DNA from: Nocardioides marinisabuli
GTDB taxonomy: Bacteria > Actinomycetota > Actinomycetes > Propionibacteriales > Nocardioidaceae
Assembly: GCF_013466785.1 (NCBI RefSeq)
Contig: NZ_CP059163.1
Location: 186,001 to 250,000, forward strand
DNA: 64,000 bases
Direction of reading: 5' to 3'
Position 1 is the first letter of the stretch. Each line of letters starts with the position of its first letter. Positions 8,346 to 17,343 of the stretch are shown here, one piece after another. The notes beneath the pieces were generated by a model, which searched no databases, had not been told where the DNA came from, and worked only from the letters and a program-made list of their open reading frames with translations. The position numbers were made by a program, and so were the translations under genes.

Positions 8346-10205
8346 TCAGCCGCGCGCGGCGCGGCGCGGCGAGCGCTGGAAGGCGCTGAGCATCTCGTAG
8401 TTGGTCTGGGTGCTCGTCAGCCGCTCGCGCAGCTCGCGCACCGCCTCCACGACCCCCTGGCCGGCCAGCGAGTCGAGCAGCGACTGCACGACCGGCAGCT
8501 CGCCCTCCCCCAGCAGCAGCTCGGTGTGGCGGGTGCCCGAGCGGGCCACGTCGACAGCGGGGAAGACCCGCTGCTGGGCCGCCTCGCGCGCCAGCCGCAG
8601 CTCCATGTTGGCGGTGCCGGTGAGCTCCTCGAAGATCACCTCGTCGACCTTGGAGCCGCTCTCGACGGTCGCCGTCGCGAGGACCGTCAGCGACCCGCCG
8701 TTCTCGATGTTGCGCGCGGCACCGAAGAACTGCTTCGGCGGGTGCAGCGCGGTCGAGTCGACCCCGCCCGAGAGCACGCGGCCGTTGCCGGTGCCGGCCA
8801 GGTGGTAGGCGCGACCCAGGCGGGTGATGCCGTCGAGGAGCACGACGACGTCGTGGCCGAGCTCGACCAGCCGCTTGGCGCGCTCGATGGCCAGCTCGGC
8901 CACCACGGTGTGGTCGGAGGGCTGGCGGTCGAAGGTCGAGGAGATGACCTCGCCCTTGACCGAGCGCTCGTAGTCGGTGACCTCCTCGGGCCGCTCGTCG
9001 ACCAGCACCACCATCAGGTGGCACTCGGGGTTGTTGGCGCTCAGCGACGCGGCGACGGCCTGCAGCACGGCGGTCTTGCCGGCGTGGGCGGGCGAGCTGA
9101 TCAGGCCACGCTGGCCCTTGCCGATGGGGGCCACCAGGTCGATGGTGCGCCCGATGAGGTCGTCGGGACCCTTCTCGAGGCGCAGCCGCTCCGAGGGGTG
9201 CAGGGGCGTCATCTTCTCGAACTCGACCCGGGTGCGGGCGGCCTCGGGGTCCGCCCCGTTGACGCTCTCGATGCGCACCATCGGGTTGAACTTCTCCTTG
9301 CGCTCGCCCTCACGGGGCTGGCGCACCTGCCCCACCACGGCGTCACCGCGGCGCAGCCCGAACTTGCGGACCATCGACAGCGACACGTAGACGTCGTCGG
9401 CGCCCGGCAGGTAGCCGCTGGTGCGCACGAAGGCGTAGTTGTCGAGGACGTCGAGGATGCCCGCGGCCGGCACCAGGACGTCGTCCTCGAGCACGGTGGT
9501 GTCGGGCTCGTTGCGGCCCCCGCCGCCGCCTCCGCCGCCCGTGGTGCGACCCCGGTCGCGGTCACGCCCACGCCGGCGCCGGCTGCGGCCGCGGCCGTCA
9601 CCGTCGTCGTCGCCCTGGTCCTGCTGGTTCTGGTTCTGGTTCTGCTGGTTCTGGTTCTGCTGCTTGCCCTGGTTCTGCTGCTTGTCCTGCTGGGACTGCT
9701 GCTGCTTGTTCTCCTGCTGCTTGTCCTGCTTGTCCTGCTGGGACTGCTGCTGCTTGTCCTGCTTGTTCTCCTGCTGGCCACGACCCTGCTGCTCGCGCGA
9801 CCTGCCCTGGTCCTTGGCCTGCTGGTCCTTGGGCTGCTGGTCCTTGGGCTGCTGGTCCTTGGGCTGGCGGCGCGGCTGCCCCTGCTGCGGGGCCGGCTCC
9901 TGCACCGGCTCCGGGGCCGGCTGCTCGGCGCGCGAGCGGGTGCGCTGCCGCGTGGTCGTGGTCGTGGTCGTGCGGGTCGCCCCGGCCGGGGTCCCGGCCG
10001 GCTCCGACGACTCGGTCGAGGACTTGCCCGACGACTGGGCAGCCTTGATGGCCTCGACCAGCTGGGCCTTCTTCATCGAACCGGCGCCCGAGATGCCCAG
10101 GCCCCCGGCCAGCGACTTGAGGTCGGCGATGAGCATCCCGTTGAGCCCCCCGGAGCGCTTCTTCGGCGTGCTGGCCTCGGTGGCGGGGACGGAGTCTTGC
10201 GTCAC
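8346..10205 (-). CDS. rho: Transcription termination factor Rho with long low-complexity insertion
   Basis: Hexameric RNA helicase for factor-dependent termination, 619 residues. A Rho_N (SAP-like) domain lies at about 20-56. A long charged Gln/Asn/Lys-rich then Arg/Gly-rich insertion spans about 60-230. The cold-shock RNA-binding domain follows (DVLVPAAGILDVLDNYAFVR), then the RecA-like ATPase. The Walker lysine is K377, and the arginine finger in RSGTR is kept. Several positions are unusual: the P-loop reads SPAHAGKT instead of PPKAGKT, residue 459 is Gly where E. coli Ser266 lies, the E. coli Met219 position is Tyr, and residue 492 is Gln in PKQFFG. The start is GTG. The gene lies between thrB and a two-component pair. 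Confidence 0.95.
   Translation of the reverse strand: MTQDSVPATEASTPKKRSGGLNGMLIADLKSLAGGLGISGAGSMKKAQLVEAIKAAQSSGKSSTESSEPAGTPAGATRTTTTTTTRQRTRSRAEQPAPEPVQEPAPQQGQPRRQPKDQQPKDQQPKDQQAKDQGRSREQQGRGQQENKQDKQQQSQQDKQDKQQENKQQQSQQDKQQNQGKQQNQNQQNQNQNQQDQGDDDGDGRGRSRRRRGRDRDRGRTTGGGGGGGGRNEPDTTVLEDDVLVPAAGILDVLDNYAFVRTSGYLPGADDVYVSLSMVRKFGLRRGDAVVGQVRQPREGERKEKFNPMVRIESVNGADPEAARTRVEFEKMTPLHPSERLRLEKGPDDLIGRTIDLVAPIGKGQRGLISSPAHAGKTAVLQAVAASLSANNPECHLMVVLVDERPEEVTDYERSVKGEVISSTFDRQPSDHTVVAELAIERAKRLVELGHDVVVLLDGITRLGRAYHLAGTGNGRVLSGGVDSTALHPPKQFFGAARNIENGGSLTVLATATVESGSKVDEVIFEELTGTANMELRLAREAAQQRVFPAVDVARSGTRHTELLLGEGELPVVQSLLDSLAGQGVVEAVRELRERLTSTQTNYEMLSAFQRSPRRAARG
9811..9870 (-). repeat. 15-bp tandem repeat inside rho (PKDQQ units)
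   Basis: Four near-identical 15-bp units (plus-strand form tccttgggctgctgg) lie head to tail and encode repeated PKDQQ-type pentapeptides in the disordered insertion of Rho. The flanking stretch 9600-9780 is also built from short imperfect repeats encoding QQNQN, QSQQDK and KQQ units. Because the unit is a multiple of three bases, copy-number change would keep the frame. Confidence 0.85.
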
Positions 10206-10390
10206 GTGGGTCCTATCGACGTCTCACGGAGCCGACCGGCGCGGGCCGGAGGCTGCTGGTCACTGGTCCGCGCACCGCACGGCGGTGAGGGGACGCACCG
10301 CACAGATCGCGGGTGCACGCCGGAAGAGCTGGTCGTCGGCGCGGCGCCACAGTAGCACCGGCCGGCGCCGGTGCGGCTCCACCGGTCGCC

Positions 10391-11302
10391 TCACAGCACC
10401 CGTACGCCGTCGGTGTCGACCGCGAGGTACGACGACCACCACCCCGCGGGGCAGCGCTCCAGCAGCGACGCCGTCAGCGCGGTGCCCGGGCCGTCGCAGA
10501 AGGCCAGCACCGTGGGCCCGGCCCCGGAGACGACGGCGGCCACGCCGTCGGCGCGCAGCTCGTCGACGAGTGCGAGCGACTCGGGCATGGCCGGGCGGCG
10601 GTAGTCCTGGTGCAGGTAGTCACGGGTGGCGCGCAGCAGCTGCTCGGGCTGCCCGGCCAGCGCGGCGACCAGCAGGGCCGCGCGCCCGGCGTCGGCGGCC
10701 GCGTCGGCGTGCGGCACGCTCGCCGGCAGCAGGCCCCGGGCGGCCTCGGTCGAGACCGGGGTCGGCGGCACCATCACGACCGCACCCACCCGCGGGTCGA
10801 CCGGGCAGCGCACCGCGTAGAAGCCGCCGTCGTCCTCGCTGCCCGCGACGACGAACCCGCCCAGCTGGGCCGGGGCGACGTTGTCGGGGTGCCCCTCCAT
10901 GGCTGCGCACAGGTCCAGCACCGCCTCGTCGTCGAGCAGCAGCCCGCCGCCGGCGACCAGGGCGCGCCCCAGGGTGACCCCGGCGACGATCGCGGCCGAG
11001 GAGGAGCCGAGCCCGCGGGCGTGCGGGATGACGTTGTGGCAGCGCAGCCTCAGGCCGGCCGGGCGCACCCCCATGGCGTCGAAGGCCGCCTGCATCGCGC
11101 GCACCACCAGGTGCGTGGCGTCGCGCGGCACGTCGTCGGCCCCGGCGCCCTCGACGAGCACCTCGACCCCGTCGCCGACGACCTCGGCCTCGAGCTCGTC
11201 GCGCAGGTCGAGCGCCAGGCCCATCGAGTCGAAGCCGGGGCCGAGGTTGGCCGAGGTGGCCGGCACGGAGACCCGGACCGGCCCGGTGACGAAGGAGGTC
11301 AT
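10391..11302 (-). CDS. thrB: Homoserine kinase
   Basis: A GHMP-family kinase that phosphorylates homoserine for threonine synthesis. The protein of 303 residues carries the N-terminal VRVSVPATSANLGPGFDSMG motif and the glycine-rich ATP loop HARGLGSSSAAIVAG near the middle, with the C-terminal GHMP segment VVSGAGPTVLAF. The ATG at 11302 lies four bases after the thrC stop. The slightly longer open frame to 11326 would overlap thrC and is less likely. Confidence 0.95.
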   Translation of the reverse strand: MTSFVTGPVRVSVPATSANLGPGFDSMGLALDLRDELEAEVVGDGVEVLVEGAGADDVPRDATHLVVRAMQAAFDAMGVRPAGLRLRCHNVIPHARGLGSSSAAIVAGVTLGRALVAGGGLLLDDEAVLDLCAAMEGHPDNVAPAQLGGFVVAGSEDDGGFYAVRCPVDPRVGAVVMVPPTPVSTEAARGLLPASVPHADAAADAGRAALLVAALAGQPEQLLRATRDYLHQDYRRPAMPESLALVDELRADGVAAVVSGAGPTVLAFCDGPGTALTASLLERCPAGWWSSYLAVDTDGVRVL

Positions 11303-11306
11303 CGGG

Positions 11307-12434
11307 TCAGGCGAGACCGGCGGCACGGGCGGCGGCGACCACGTCGTTGTCGATGACGGTGTCGACGATGCCCGGGCGGCCCTGCTCGGCCTGGGCGACC
11401 GAGAACGCCTCGAGGGCCGTGGCGGTGTCCTTGAGGCCGTGACCGGTCACGGTGACCACGACGGTCGAGCCGGCGTAGGACTCCCCCGCCTCCAGCTCGG
11501 CCAGCAGGCCCGCGACGCCCGCCGAGGAGGCCGGCTCCACGAAGACGCCGTCGTGCTGGGCGAGCAGCCGCTGCGCGGTGAGGATCTGCTCGTCGCTGAC
11601 CGCGGCGAACCGGCCGCCGGACTCCTCGGCGGCCTCGACCGCCAGCGTCCACGACGCGGGGTTGCCGATGCGGATCGCGGTGGCCTTGGTCTCGGGCTCG
11701 GGGAAGGGCTCGCCGGTCACCAGCGGGCTGGCGCCCTCGGCCTGGAAGCCGCGCATGACGGGCCGCTTGGTGGCGCGGCCGAGCTCGGCGAACTGCCGGT
11801 AGCCCATCCAGTACGCCGAGATGTTGCCGGCGTTGCCGACCGGCAGCAGGTGGTAGTCGGGGGCGTCGCCGAGGAAGTCGACGATCTCGAAGGCGGCGCT
11901 CTTCTGGCCCTGCAGGCGCACCGGGTTGACCGAGTTCACCAGGGCGACCGGGTACTGCTCGGCCAGCTCCTTGGCGATGTGCAGGCAGTCGTCGAAGTTG
12001 CCGCGGACCATGATCACCTGGGCGCCGTGCACGATGGCCTGGGCCATCTTGCCGGCGGCGATCTTGCCCTCCGGGACCAGCACGAGCGGGGTCAGGCCCG
12101 CCTTGGCGGCGTACGCCGCCATCGAGGCGGAGGTGTTGCCCGTGGAGGCGCAGACCACGGCGCGGGCGCCCTCGTGCTTGGCCACGGAGATGGCGGCGGT
12201 CATGCCGCGGTCCTTGAAGGAGCCGGTCGGGTTGTCGCCCTCGACCTTGAGGTGCACCTCGGCGCCGGTGAGGCCCGAGAGCCACTCGGAGTGCACCAGC
12301 GGGGTGCCGCCCTCGCGCAGCGTCACCGCGGGGGCGTCCTGGGGGATCTCGAGCAGCTCGCGGTACTCCTCGATGACACCGCGCCACTGGTGGGTGGCAC
12401 GGCCGGCCTCGCGGTCGAGCTGGTGGGTGCTCAC
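11307..12434 (-). CDS. thrC: Threonine synthase
   Basis: A PLP enzyme converting O-phosphohomoserine to threonine. It has 375 residues, the short actinobacterial form. The PLP lysine lies in [12 protein letters not shown], and the phosphate-binding loop is near [12 protein letters not shown]. It begins with GTG overlapping the homoserine dehydrogenase stop by four bases and is followed by thrB after four bases, so hom-thrC-thrB form a coupled operon for threonine. Confidence 0.96.
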   Translation of the reverse strand: MSTHQLDREAGRATHQWRGVIEEYRELLEIPQDAPAVTLREGGTPLVHSEWLSGLTGAEVHLKVEGDNPTGSFKDRGMTAAISVAKHEGARAVVCASTGNTSASMAAYAAKAGLTPLVLVPEGKIAAGKMAQAIVHGAQVIMVRGNFDDCLHIAKELAEQYPVALVNSVNPVRLQGQKSAAFEIVDFLGDAPDYHLLPVGNAGNISAYWMGYRQFAELGRATKRPVMRGFQAEGASPLVTGEPFPEPETKATAIRIGNPASWTLAVEAAEESGGRFAAVSDEQILTAQRLLAQHDGVFVEPASSAGVAGLLAELEAGESYAGSTVVVTVTGHGLKDTATALEAFSVAQAEQGRPGIVDTVIDNDVVAAARAAGLA

Positions 12435-13744
12435 TCTGCTCCTCCTTCGACGCGCATGACCGAGCTGACCTCGCGCACGCTGTCCATCTGCTGCAGGTGC
12501 TCGACCGTCGCGCGCAGCTGGGCGTCGGTGGCCTCGTGGGAGACCACGACCAGCTGGGCGTCGTCGTCGCGGCCCTCCTGGCGCACGGTGCGGATCGAGA
12601 CGCCGTGCTCGGCGAACGCGGTCGCGACCGTGGCCAGCACGCCGGCGCGGTCGTCGACGTCGATGGCCACGTGGTAGCGGGTGCGCGCCTCGCCCATCGG
12701 CAGCACGGCCCGGTCGGCGTACGCCGACTCGCCGGCGCCGGTGACGCCCTCGCGGCGGTTGCGGGCCACGGTGACCAGGTCGCCGAGCACCGCGGAGGCG
12801 GTCGGCGAGCCGCCGGCGCCGGGGCCGTAGAACATCAGCTGGCCGGCGGCCTCGGACTCGACGAAGACCGCGTTGTAGGCCTCGCGGACCGAGGCGAGCG
12901 GGTGGGTGCGCGGGATCATCGCCGGGTGCACCCGCACCGAGACGGCCTCCTCGCCGCCGGGCTGCTCGCGCAGCTCGCAGATCGCGAGCAGCTTGACCAC
13001 GCAGCCCATCTCGGTCGCCGAGGCGACGTCGGCGGCGCTGACCTCGGTGATGCCCTCGCGGTGCACGTCGGAGGCGGTGACCCGGGTGTGGAAGGCCAGC
13101 GAGGCCAGGATCGCGGCCTTGGCCGCGGCGTCGAAGCCCTCGACGTCGGCGGTCGGGTCGGCCTCGGCGTAGCCGAGCTCCTGGGCCTCCTCGAGCGCGT
13201 CGCCGAAGCCGGCGCCGGAGGAGTCCATCTTGTCGAGGATGAAGTTGGTGGTGCCGTTGACGATGCCCAGCACGCGGGTCACCTTGTCGCCGGCCAGCGA
13301 CTCGCGCAGCGGGCGCAGGATCGGGATCGCGCCGGCCACGGCCGCCTCGTAGTAGAGGTCGCGCCCGGCCTTGGCGGCCGCCTCGAAGAGGGTCGGGCCG
13401 TCCTCGGCCAGCAGCGCCTTGTTGGCCGTCACCACCGAGGCGCCGTTCTCGAGCGCCGAGAGGATCAGGCTGCGGGCCGGCTCGATGCCGCCGATCACCT
13501 CGACGACGAGGTCGACGTCGTCGCGGGCCACCAGGCCCTCGGCGTCGGTGGTCAGCAGCCCCTCGGGCACCTCCACCTCGCGGGCCGCGTCGAGGCGGCG
13601 CACGGCCACCCCCACCAGCTCGACCGGCGCGCCCACGCGGGCGGTCAGGTCGGCGGCCTGCTCCTCGAGCAGGCGCACCACCTGAGAGCCCACCGAGCCA
13701 CAGCCCAGCACGGCCACCTTGAGCGGCTTGCCACTCTCCGTCAC
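12431..13744 (-). CDS. hom: Homoserine dehydrogenase (with ACT domain)
   Basis: Reduces aspartate semialdehyde to homoserine. The protein of 437 residues has an N-terminal nucleotide fold ([18 protein letters not shown]), the catalytic domain with [14 protein letters not shown] and [22 protein letters not shown], and a C-terminal ACT domain ([25 protein letters not shown]) that gives threonine feedback control in this family. The start is GTG, overlapping the lysA stop by four bases. Confidence 0.96.
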   Translation of the reverse strand: MTESGKPLKVAVLGCGSVGSQVVRLLEEQAADLTARVGAPVELVGVAVRRLDAAREVEVPEGLLTTDAEGLVARDDVDLVVEVIGGIEPARSLILSALENGASVVTANKALLAEDGPTLFEAAAKAGRDLYYEAAVAGAIPILRPLRESLAGDKVTRVLGIVNGTTNFILDKMDSSGAGFGDALEEAQELGYAEADPTADVEGFDAAAKAAILASLAFHTRVTASDVHREGITEVSAADVASATEMGCVVKLLAICELREQPGGEEAVSVRVHPAMIPRTHPLASVREAYNAVFVESEAAGQLMFYGPGAGGSPTASAVLGDLVTVARNRREGVTGAGESAYADRAVLPMGEARTRYHVAIDVDDRAGVLATVATAFAEHGVSIRTVRQEGRDDDAQLVVVSHEATDAQLRATVEHLQQMDSVREVSSVMRVEGGAE

Positions 13745-15159
13745 GACTCGATCACCTCGGGGTCATCCACGTCCGTTGCCAACAGGTCCTGCTCAGTCTC
13801 ACGTCGTACGACGACGCGCGCGACCCCGTCCCGGACAGCGATCACCGGCGGACGGAGCGTGTGGTTGTAGTTCGAGGCCATCGAGCGGCAGTACGCACCG
13901 GTGCCGGGGACGGCCACCAGGTCGCCGGGAGCGACGTCGCCGGGCAGGAACTCGTCCTTGACCACGACGTCGCCGGCCTCGCAGTGCTTGCCGACGACCC
14001 GCGCCAGCACCGGGGCGGCCGCGGAGGCCCGCCCGGCCAGCGTGCAGGAGTAGTCGGCGTCGTAGAGCGCGGTGCGGATGTTGTCGCTCATCCCGCCGTC
14101 GACCGAGACGTAGGTGCGCACGGCACCGCCGTCGAGGCGCACCGGCTTGACGGTGCCGACCTCGTAGACGGTGCACACGGACGGGCCGACGATCGCGCGC
14201 CCCGGCTCGATGGACAGGGCGGGGGCCTCGATGCCGAGCGCGCGGCACTCGTGCTCGACGATCGCGGACATCTCCGCGGCCAGCTGCGCGGGCTCGGCCG
14301 GGTCGTCCTGGGTGGTGTAGGCGATGCCGAAGCCACCGCCGAGGTCCATCTCGGGCATCGCGACGCCGAGCTCGTCGGCGACCCGGGCGTGCAGGGCCAG
14401 CACCCGGCGCGCGGCGACCTCGAAGCCGGAGGAGTCGAAGATCTGGCTGCCGATGTGGGAGTGCAGGCCCAGCAGCTCGAGCCCGGGCGCCTCGTGGACG
14501 CGGCGCACCGCCTCGAGCGCGTCGCCCGAGGTGATGGAGAAGCCGAACTTCTGGTCCTCGTGGGCGGTCGCGATGTACTCGTGGGTGTGCGCCTCGACGC
14601 CGGCGGTGACCCGCACCATCACCCGCACCGTGGTCCCCATCCGCGTGGCGACCTCGGACAGGCGCTCGATCTCGGCGGTGGAGTCGGCGATGACCCGGCC
14701 GACGCCCAGCCGCACCGCCCGCTCGATCTCGGCGGGCGACTTGTTGTTGCCGTGGAAGCCGACCCGCTCCATCGGGAAGCCGGCGCGCTCGGCGACGGCC
14801 AGCTCGCCGCCGGTGCAGACGTCGAGGCACAGCCCCTCGTCGGCGACCCAGCGGGCGACGGCCGTGCACAGGAACGCCTTCCCGGCGTAGAAGACGTCGT
14901 AGTCGGCGAACGCGTCACGGAAGGCCGCGGCGCGCGAGCGGAAGTCGGCCTCGTCGAGGACGTACGCCGGGGAGCCGTGCTCGGCGACCAGGTCGGGCAG
15001 GGCCACCCCGCCGACGCTGAGCACCCCGTCGTCCTTGCGCGCCGAGCGCGACCAGAGGTGCTCGACCAGCTCGTTGGGGTCGGCGGGCTGGCGCAGCCAG
15101 GCGGGACCCTTGAGGGCCCCGTCGGCGTGCGCCCATCCGGCCTCGTGGGAGACGGGCAC
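13741..15159 (-). CDS. lysA: Diaminopimelate decarboxylase
   Basis: The last step of lysine synthesis, decarboxylating meso-diaminopimelate with PLP. It has 472 residues. The PLP lysine is in [11 protein letters not shown], the substrate loop in [12 protein letters not shown], the glycine motif in [10 protein letters not shown], and the catalytic cysteine region is near [13 protein letters not shown]. The N-terminal 30-residue extension with WPxD-like sequence is common in actinobacteria. It starts with GTG five bases after the argS stop and overlaps hom by four bases. Confidence 0.95.
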   Translation of the reverse strand: MPVSHEAGWAHADGALKGPAWLRQPADPNELVEHLWSRSARKDDGVLSVGGVALPDLVAEHGSPAYVLDEADFRSRAAAFRDAFADYDVFYAGKAFLCTAVARWVADEGLCLDVCTGGELAVAERAGFPMERVGFHGNNKSPAEIERAVRLGVGRVIADSTAEIERLSEVATRMGTTVRVMVRVTAGVEAHTHEYIATAHEDQKFGFSITSGDALEAVRRVHEAPGLELLGLHSHIGSQIFDSSGFEVAARRVLALHARVADELGVAMPEMDLGGGFGIAYTTQDDPAEPAQLAAEMSAIVEHECRALGIEAPALSIEPGRAIVGPSVCTVYEVGTVKPVRLDGGAVRTYVSVDGGMSDNIRTALYDADYSCTLAGRASAAAPVLARVVGKHCEAGDVVVKDEFLPGDVAPGDLVAVPGTGAYCRSMASNYNHTLRPPVIAVRDGVARVVVRRETEQDLLATDVDDPEVIES

Positions 15160-15164
15160 TCAGC

Positions 15165-16838
15165 TCACATCCGTTCCGGCGCCGAGACCCCGAGCAGGCG
15201 CAGTCCGTTGGCCAGCACCGTGCGGGTGGCGGCCACCAGCACCAGGCGGGCCCGGTGCAGGTCGTTGGGCTCCTCGTCGCCCATCGGCAGCACGCGGCAG
15301 TTGTCGTAGAAGCGGTGGTAGACCCCCGCGGTGTCCTCCAGGTAGCGCGCCACCCGGTGCGGCTCGCGCAGCTCGGCGGCGCTGGCCACGACCCTGGGGA
15401 ACTCCGCCAGTGCGCGCAGCAGCTCGCCCTCCTTCTCGTGGGAGAGCAGGGCGGGGTCGAAGTCCTCGGGCACCGAGCCGGGCCCGGCGAAGCCGAGGTC
15501 GGCAGCGTTGCGCAGGATCGAGGAGATCCGGGCGTGCGCGTACTGGACGTAGAAGACGGGGTTGTCGCTGGACTGCTTGGTCATCTCGGCGGCGTCGAGC
15601 GTCAACGGCGAGTCGGCCGGGTAGCGGGCCAACGTGTAGCGCAACGCGTCGACCCCGATGAGGTCGACCAGCTCCTCGAGCGTCACTAGCGTGCCGGCAC
15701 GCTTGGACAGCTTGAGCTCCTGCCCGTCCTTCATGATCTTGACCATCTGCCCGATGAGGACCTCGATGTGGTGGTCGGGGTCGTCACCCGCGCAGGCAGC
15801 CATCGCGCGCAGACGGTTGACGTAGCCGTGGTGGTCGGCGCCCAGCAGGTAGATGCACCGGTCGAAACCACGCTGGCGCTTGTCCACGTAGTACGCCGTG
15901 TCGCTGGCGAAGTAGGTCAGTGAACCGTCGCTCTTGATGAGCACCCGGTCCTTGTCGTCGTCGAAGTCCGTCGTGCGCATCCACAGGGCGCCGTCGGCGT
16001 CGAAGAGATGGCCCTGTCCACGCAGCTTCTCCAAGCCGGCAGCCACGTCGTCACTGTCGTGCAGGGACCGCTCTGAGAACCAGACGTCGAAGCGAGTCTC
16101 GAAACGCTCGAGCTGGTCCTGCTGCTGGCGCAGCTGCAGGGCGTAGGCAGCCTCCCGGAACGCGGTGTGGCGCTCACCTTCAGGAAGGTCCACGATGCCG
16201 GGATCGGCAGCGACGACCTCGCGGGCAAGGTCAGCGATGTAGCCACCGTGGTACCCGTTCTCGGGCGTAGGTCGGCCCAGCGCGGCTGCCTCGACCGAAG
16301 CCCCGAAGAGGTTCATCTGGTTGCCGCGGTCGTTGATGTAGAACTCGCGCGTCACCTCTGCGCCGGCCGCGTCGAGGACCCGTGCCACCGCGTCACCGAC
16401 GACCGCCCACCGGGTGTGCCCGAGGTGCAGGGGGCCGGTCGGGTTGGCCGAGATGAACTCCACGTTGATGCGCTCGCCGCTCAACGTGCTCGTGCGGCCG
16501 TACTCGTCCCCCGACTCGACGACCTGCGCGGCCACGGCGCCCTGGGCCCCGGCGGACACCGAGATGTTGAGGAAGCCCGGACCGGCGATCTCGACGTCGG
16601 CGACCCCCTCGACCGCGCCGAGGCGCTCGCGCACCAGCTCGGCGAAGGCCCGCGGGTTCATCTGGGCCTTCTTGGCCAGCTGCAGGGCCACGTTGGTGGC
16701 GTAGTCGCCGTGCCCCTTCTGCCGGGGTCGCTCCACCGTCACGCTCGCAGGGACGCCGTCCGGCAGGGTGATCGCACCCTGGTCGGACAGCGTCGTCAGC
16801 ACGTCGACGATCACGGCGGAGAGCTGTTCGGGAGTCAC
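15165..16838 (-). CDS. argS: Arginyl-tRNA synthetase
   Basis: A class I synthetase of 557 residues. The N-terminal tRNA-recognition domain is followed by the HIGH-type signature in SANPTGPLHLGHTRWAVVGDA (HLGH), then the KMSKS-like loop LKLSKRAGTLV and the C-terminal DALR anticodon-binding domain ending LRLLGVSAPERM. The GTG at 16838 lies six bases after TAGGCT, a -10-like hexamer, so translation is probably leaderless. tRNA-Arg(CCG) lies divergently just upstream. Confidence 0.96.
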   Translation of the reverse strand: MTPEQLSAVIVDVLTTLSDQGAITLPDGVPASVTVERPRQKGHGDYATNVALQLAKKAQMNPRAFAELVRERLGAVEGVADVEIAGPGFLNISVSAGAQGAVAAQVVESGDEYGRTSTLSGERINVEFISANPTGPLHLGHTRWAVVGDAVARVLDAAGAEVTREFYINDRGNQMNLFGASVEAAALGRPTPENGYHGGYIADLAREVVAADPGIVDLPEGERHTAFREAAYALQLRQQQDQLERFETRFDVWFSERSLHDSDDVAAGLEKLRGQGHLFDADGALWMRTTDFDDDKDRVLIKSDGSLTYFASDTAYYVDKRQRGFDRCIYLLGADHHGYVNRLRAMAACAGDDPDHHIEVLIGQMVKIMKDGQELKLSKRAGTLVTLEELVDLIGVDALRYTLARYPADSPLTLDAAEMTKQSSDNPVFYVQYAHARISSILRNAADLGFAGPGSVPEDFDPALLSHEKEGELLRALAEFPRVVASAAELREPHRVARYLEDTAGVYHRFYDNCRVLPMGDEEPNDLHRARLVLVAATRTVLANGLRLLGVSAPERM

Positions 16839-16982
16839 CCGTCCAGCCTATCGGCGCGCACGGTCGTGACCTGCATCGATGTCGGGGCCTGGGACGCCCC
16901 GTCACGGCGCCCCACCGGATTCGTCCGCCCGACCCCGTGGTTGTAGGGTGACGCCGTCCCGCAGCCGCGTGCCGTGGGACCT

Positions 16983-17055
16983 GCCTCCGTAGCTCAGGGG
17001 ATAGAGCACTGGTTTCCGGTACCAGTGGCCGCAGGTTCGAATCCTGCCGGGGGCA
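16983..17055 (+). tRNA. tRNA-Arg (anticodon CCG)
   Basis: A complete cloverleaf of 73 bases folds by eye. The acceptor stem gcctccg pairs with cgggggc through one G-U pair. The D stem is gctc/gagc, the anticodon stem ctggt/accag with loop ttccggt, and the T stem gcagg/cctgc with loop ttcgaat. The anticodon CCG reads CGG codons, which are very common here. The 3' end continues as ACC, so the full CCA is not encoded. Confidence 0.95.
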
Positions 17056-17065
17056 CCCATCGGTG

Positions 17066-17098
17066 AGGCCCGGGTCTACGAACGACAGACCCGGGCCT
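17066..17098 (+). terminator. Hairpin terminator after tRNA-Arg
   Basis: A 12-bp perfect stem (17066-17077 with 17087-17098) with a 9-base loop lies 10 bases after the tRNA end. It is followed by tcgtcg rather than a long T-run, which is normal for high-GC actinobacteria. Confidence 0.7.
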
Positions 17099-17168
17099 TC
17101 GTCGTCCCGCGGGCCCTTCTCCGGCCCCGCCACCCGTCCCTCACGGGTCCCCACCGGGCCCGACCACC

Positions 17169-17198
17169 CGTTCGTACTGGTCTGTACCAGCCCGAACG
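17169..17198. promoter_or_regulatory. Interrupted palindrome upstream of the secreted-protein gene
   Basis: The symmetric arrangement is cgttcg-ta-ctggt-ctgt-accag-cc-cgaacg, two matching arms of 6 and 5 bases on each side with a 2-base mismatch between them. It lies about 145 bases before the 17344 start, where a promoter is expected. It could be an operator or a structured leader. There is no direct evidence for either. Confidence 0.35.
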
Positions 17199-17343
17199 GA
17201 CTACCTAACCCCACCCCTGTTCCCGCGTTTGACCTGTCGAGGGATCGCGCGACTGGTCCCCGCCGGGAGGGGAGGGTGCTCCACACGCTTCTTCCGGTCC
17301 CCCACGTCCCGCAGCGCCGCTGCGCCGATGAAAGTAGGAGAGC

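Noticed and set aside
9590..9880. CRISPR-like array
   Set aside because: The repeated short units are in frame within rho and encode low-complexity peptides; there are no unique spacers.
16983..17100. Integration site or genomic island at tRNA-Arg
   Set aside because: No integrase gene and no duplicated tRNA 3' end in the following sequence.
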